Assembly: GCF_029626265.1 (NCBI RefSeq)
Contig: NZ_JARUBN010000001.1
Coordinates: 5,893,001 to 5,957,000, forward strand
Origin: Micromonospora sp. WMMD1102
GTDB lineage: Bacteria > Actinomycetota > Actinomycetes > Mycobacteriales > Micromonosporaceae
Length of the DNA: 64,000 nucleotides
Direction: 5' to 3'
In this document: piece after piece, positions 63,435 to 64,000 of the stretch
How the letters are laid out: every line of letters begins with the position of its first letter
Numbering within the stretch: the first letter of the stretch is position 1
Position numbers and translations under genes: made by a program
Notes under the pieces: generated by a model
The model's database searches: none
What the model saw: only the letters and a program-made list of their open reading frames with translations
Told to the model about the DNA's origin: nothing

Positions 63435-63500
63435 AGACTGTCGAGCTGCCCCGTCTGTGCGCCCACCCCCGGGAGCACAGACGGGGCAGCTCGACAGTCT
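63435..63500. terminator. Terminator, 26-bp perfect inverted repeat
   Basis: Arms at 63435-63460 and 63475-63500 are exact complements (each with GTCGAGCTGCCCCGTCTGTG in one orientation), with a 14-base loop. It separates the secreted peptidase gene from the convergent small gene. Confidence 0.9.
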
Positions 63501-63552
63501 TCACATCTGATACTCCCCAGCCGACCCGCTCGTACCGTGACCGGCCATCAGC

Positions 63553-63801
63553 TCAGCGTCGGCGGGGTACCCAGTGCAGGAAGCGGGTGGTGAGCAGGGC
63601 GGGGTGGACGTCCGGCAACTGTTGCAGGGCGCGGGCGAGGTGGCCGCCGAGATAGACCATCAGCCCGACCCGGTCACCCCGGAACCCGGTCAGCAGTGCC
63701 AGCCGCGCCTCCTGGCACGGCCAGTCGTCGCCGCAGGCCCGGCACCGGTACGACGTCTGCCTCGGCACGTGCCGCCGCCAACGCTCCTCCGGGCCGATCA
63801 C
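63553..63801 (-). CDS. Small CxxC-WPC protein, paralogue of the gene at 47.9 kb
   Basis: An 82-residue protein: IGPEERWRRHVPRQTSY, then RCRACGDDWPCQEARLALLT, DRVGLMVYLGGHLARALQQL, HPALLTTRFLHWVPRRR. It shares its start, Cys pattern and end with the protein at 47939. It starts at a GTG. The DNA upstream, as at 47.5 kb, contains another basic low-complexity frame that ends three bases before it. Confidence 0.75.
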   Translation of the reverse strand: MIGPEERWRRHVPRQTSYRCRACGDDWPCQEARLALLTGFRGDRVGLMVYLGGHLARALQQLPDVHPALLTTRFLHWVPRRR

Positions 63802-63803
63802 CG

Positions 63804-63998
63804 CTACACCCCGCCGACGCTCTCGGCCCGCCGCACGCGTTCCGGCCGCCGCACCGTCCGGTCACTCCACATCGGATCGCGGGTGTTCCGGGCCCTGGCC
63901 CGAGCCGGCAGCGCCGCCGACGCCGACGGGACCAACGACGTTGCTGACGGCAACGGCGGCAACGGCGGAACCACCGGCAGGTACGGCATCGGGACCAA
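63804..63998 (-). CDS. Possible basic low-complexity protein, partner of the small CxxC-WPC gene
   Basis: The last 64 codons of an open frame (Pro/Ala/Val-rich, then ARARNTRDPMWSDRTVRRPE) end three bases before the next gene, mirroring the 47531-47935 arrangement. Its beginning may lie to the right of the window. It could also be non-coding. Confidence 0.3.
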   Translation of the reverse strand: MVPMPYLPVVPPLPPLPSATSLVPSASAALPARARARNTRDPMWSDRTVRRPERVRRAESVGGV

Positions 63999-64000
63999 CT

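Overview
The window is high-GC actinobacterial DNA, most like a member of the Micromonosporaceae (Micromonospora and relatives). The reasons are very strong G/C at third codon positions, frequent GTG starts, many apparently leaderless genes (a TANNNT box 6-7 bases before the start codon), an XRE/DUF397 regulator pair, late cobalamin genes, and a stand-alone LigD-type polymerase domain. This placement is inferred from content. No rRNA, prophage, integrase, transposase or CRISPR array was seen. The only tRNA is tRNA-Arg(TCT) at about 15.6 kb.

Layout. 0-7.8 kb: an ATP-dependent DNA ligase that runs off the left edge, a small DUF222-like protein, an LPXTG-anchored surface protein, an M20 peptidase, an M48 membrane protease, a nucleoside-kinase-like protein and a rhodanese. 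7.6-15.6 kb: cobQ-cobD, an acyltransferase, an SSB paralogue, an alpha/beta hydrolase and a DUF1444 protein; the last two have tails that overlap antisense. 15.6-21.6 kb: accessory-looking DNA with an AraC-type regulator, three dihydrofolate-reductase-family proteins, LysE and RarD exporters, and a wrecked LuxR-family (LAL) regulator. 21.6-24.6 kb: a ClpP, a GNAT acetyltransferase, a DUF3224 protein and the NHEJ polymerase, followed by a minisatellite. 25-30.2 kb: a secreted CE1-type esterase with a CBM2 domain, a LacI-type regulator, an asparaginase, a 27-residue membrane peptide, a fusion of a ribbon-helix-helix domain to a Clp N-domain, and an HTH protein.

30.3-38.6 kb: an alanyl-tRNA synthetase outside the usual actinobacterial alaS neighbourhood, with a candidate leader peptide and structured leader, then an ABC exporter divergent from a two-component system. 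38.6-46.4 kb: hemerythrin, PPOX, SDR, two unknown proteins, a hydrolase, a GT1 glycosyltransferase and a PadR/ABC exporter operon. 46.4-48.3 kb: an XRE/DUF397 pair divergent from a pair of small Cys-containing proteins. 48.3-54.9 kb: a possible class II synthetase-like orphan, two tandem copies of an SCP2-like/glycogen-debranching-like gene pair, and a CBS-domain protein. 55-64 kb: a truncated PPOX gene, asd, an M16B peptidase pair, a 1239-residue secreted metallopeptidase, and a second copy of the small Cys-containing protein at the right edge.

How genes work together. Four-base ATGA/GTGA overlaps couple cobD-cobQ, both ABC ATPase/permease pairs, the PadR-ATPase junction, two of the reductase genes, both SCP2-like/debranching pairs and the M16 pair. 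The ABC exporter at 33.5-36.3 kb probably answers to the divergent histidine kinase/response regulator. The most unusual material is the duplicated SCP2-like/debranching cassette (one copy has His where the other has the Asp of a GRDS motif), the RHH-ClpN gene with paired palindromes in its promoter, the alaS leader, and the small Cys-protein family found twice.
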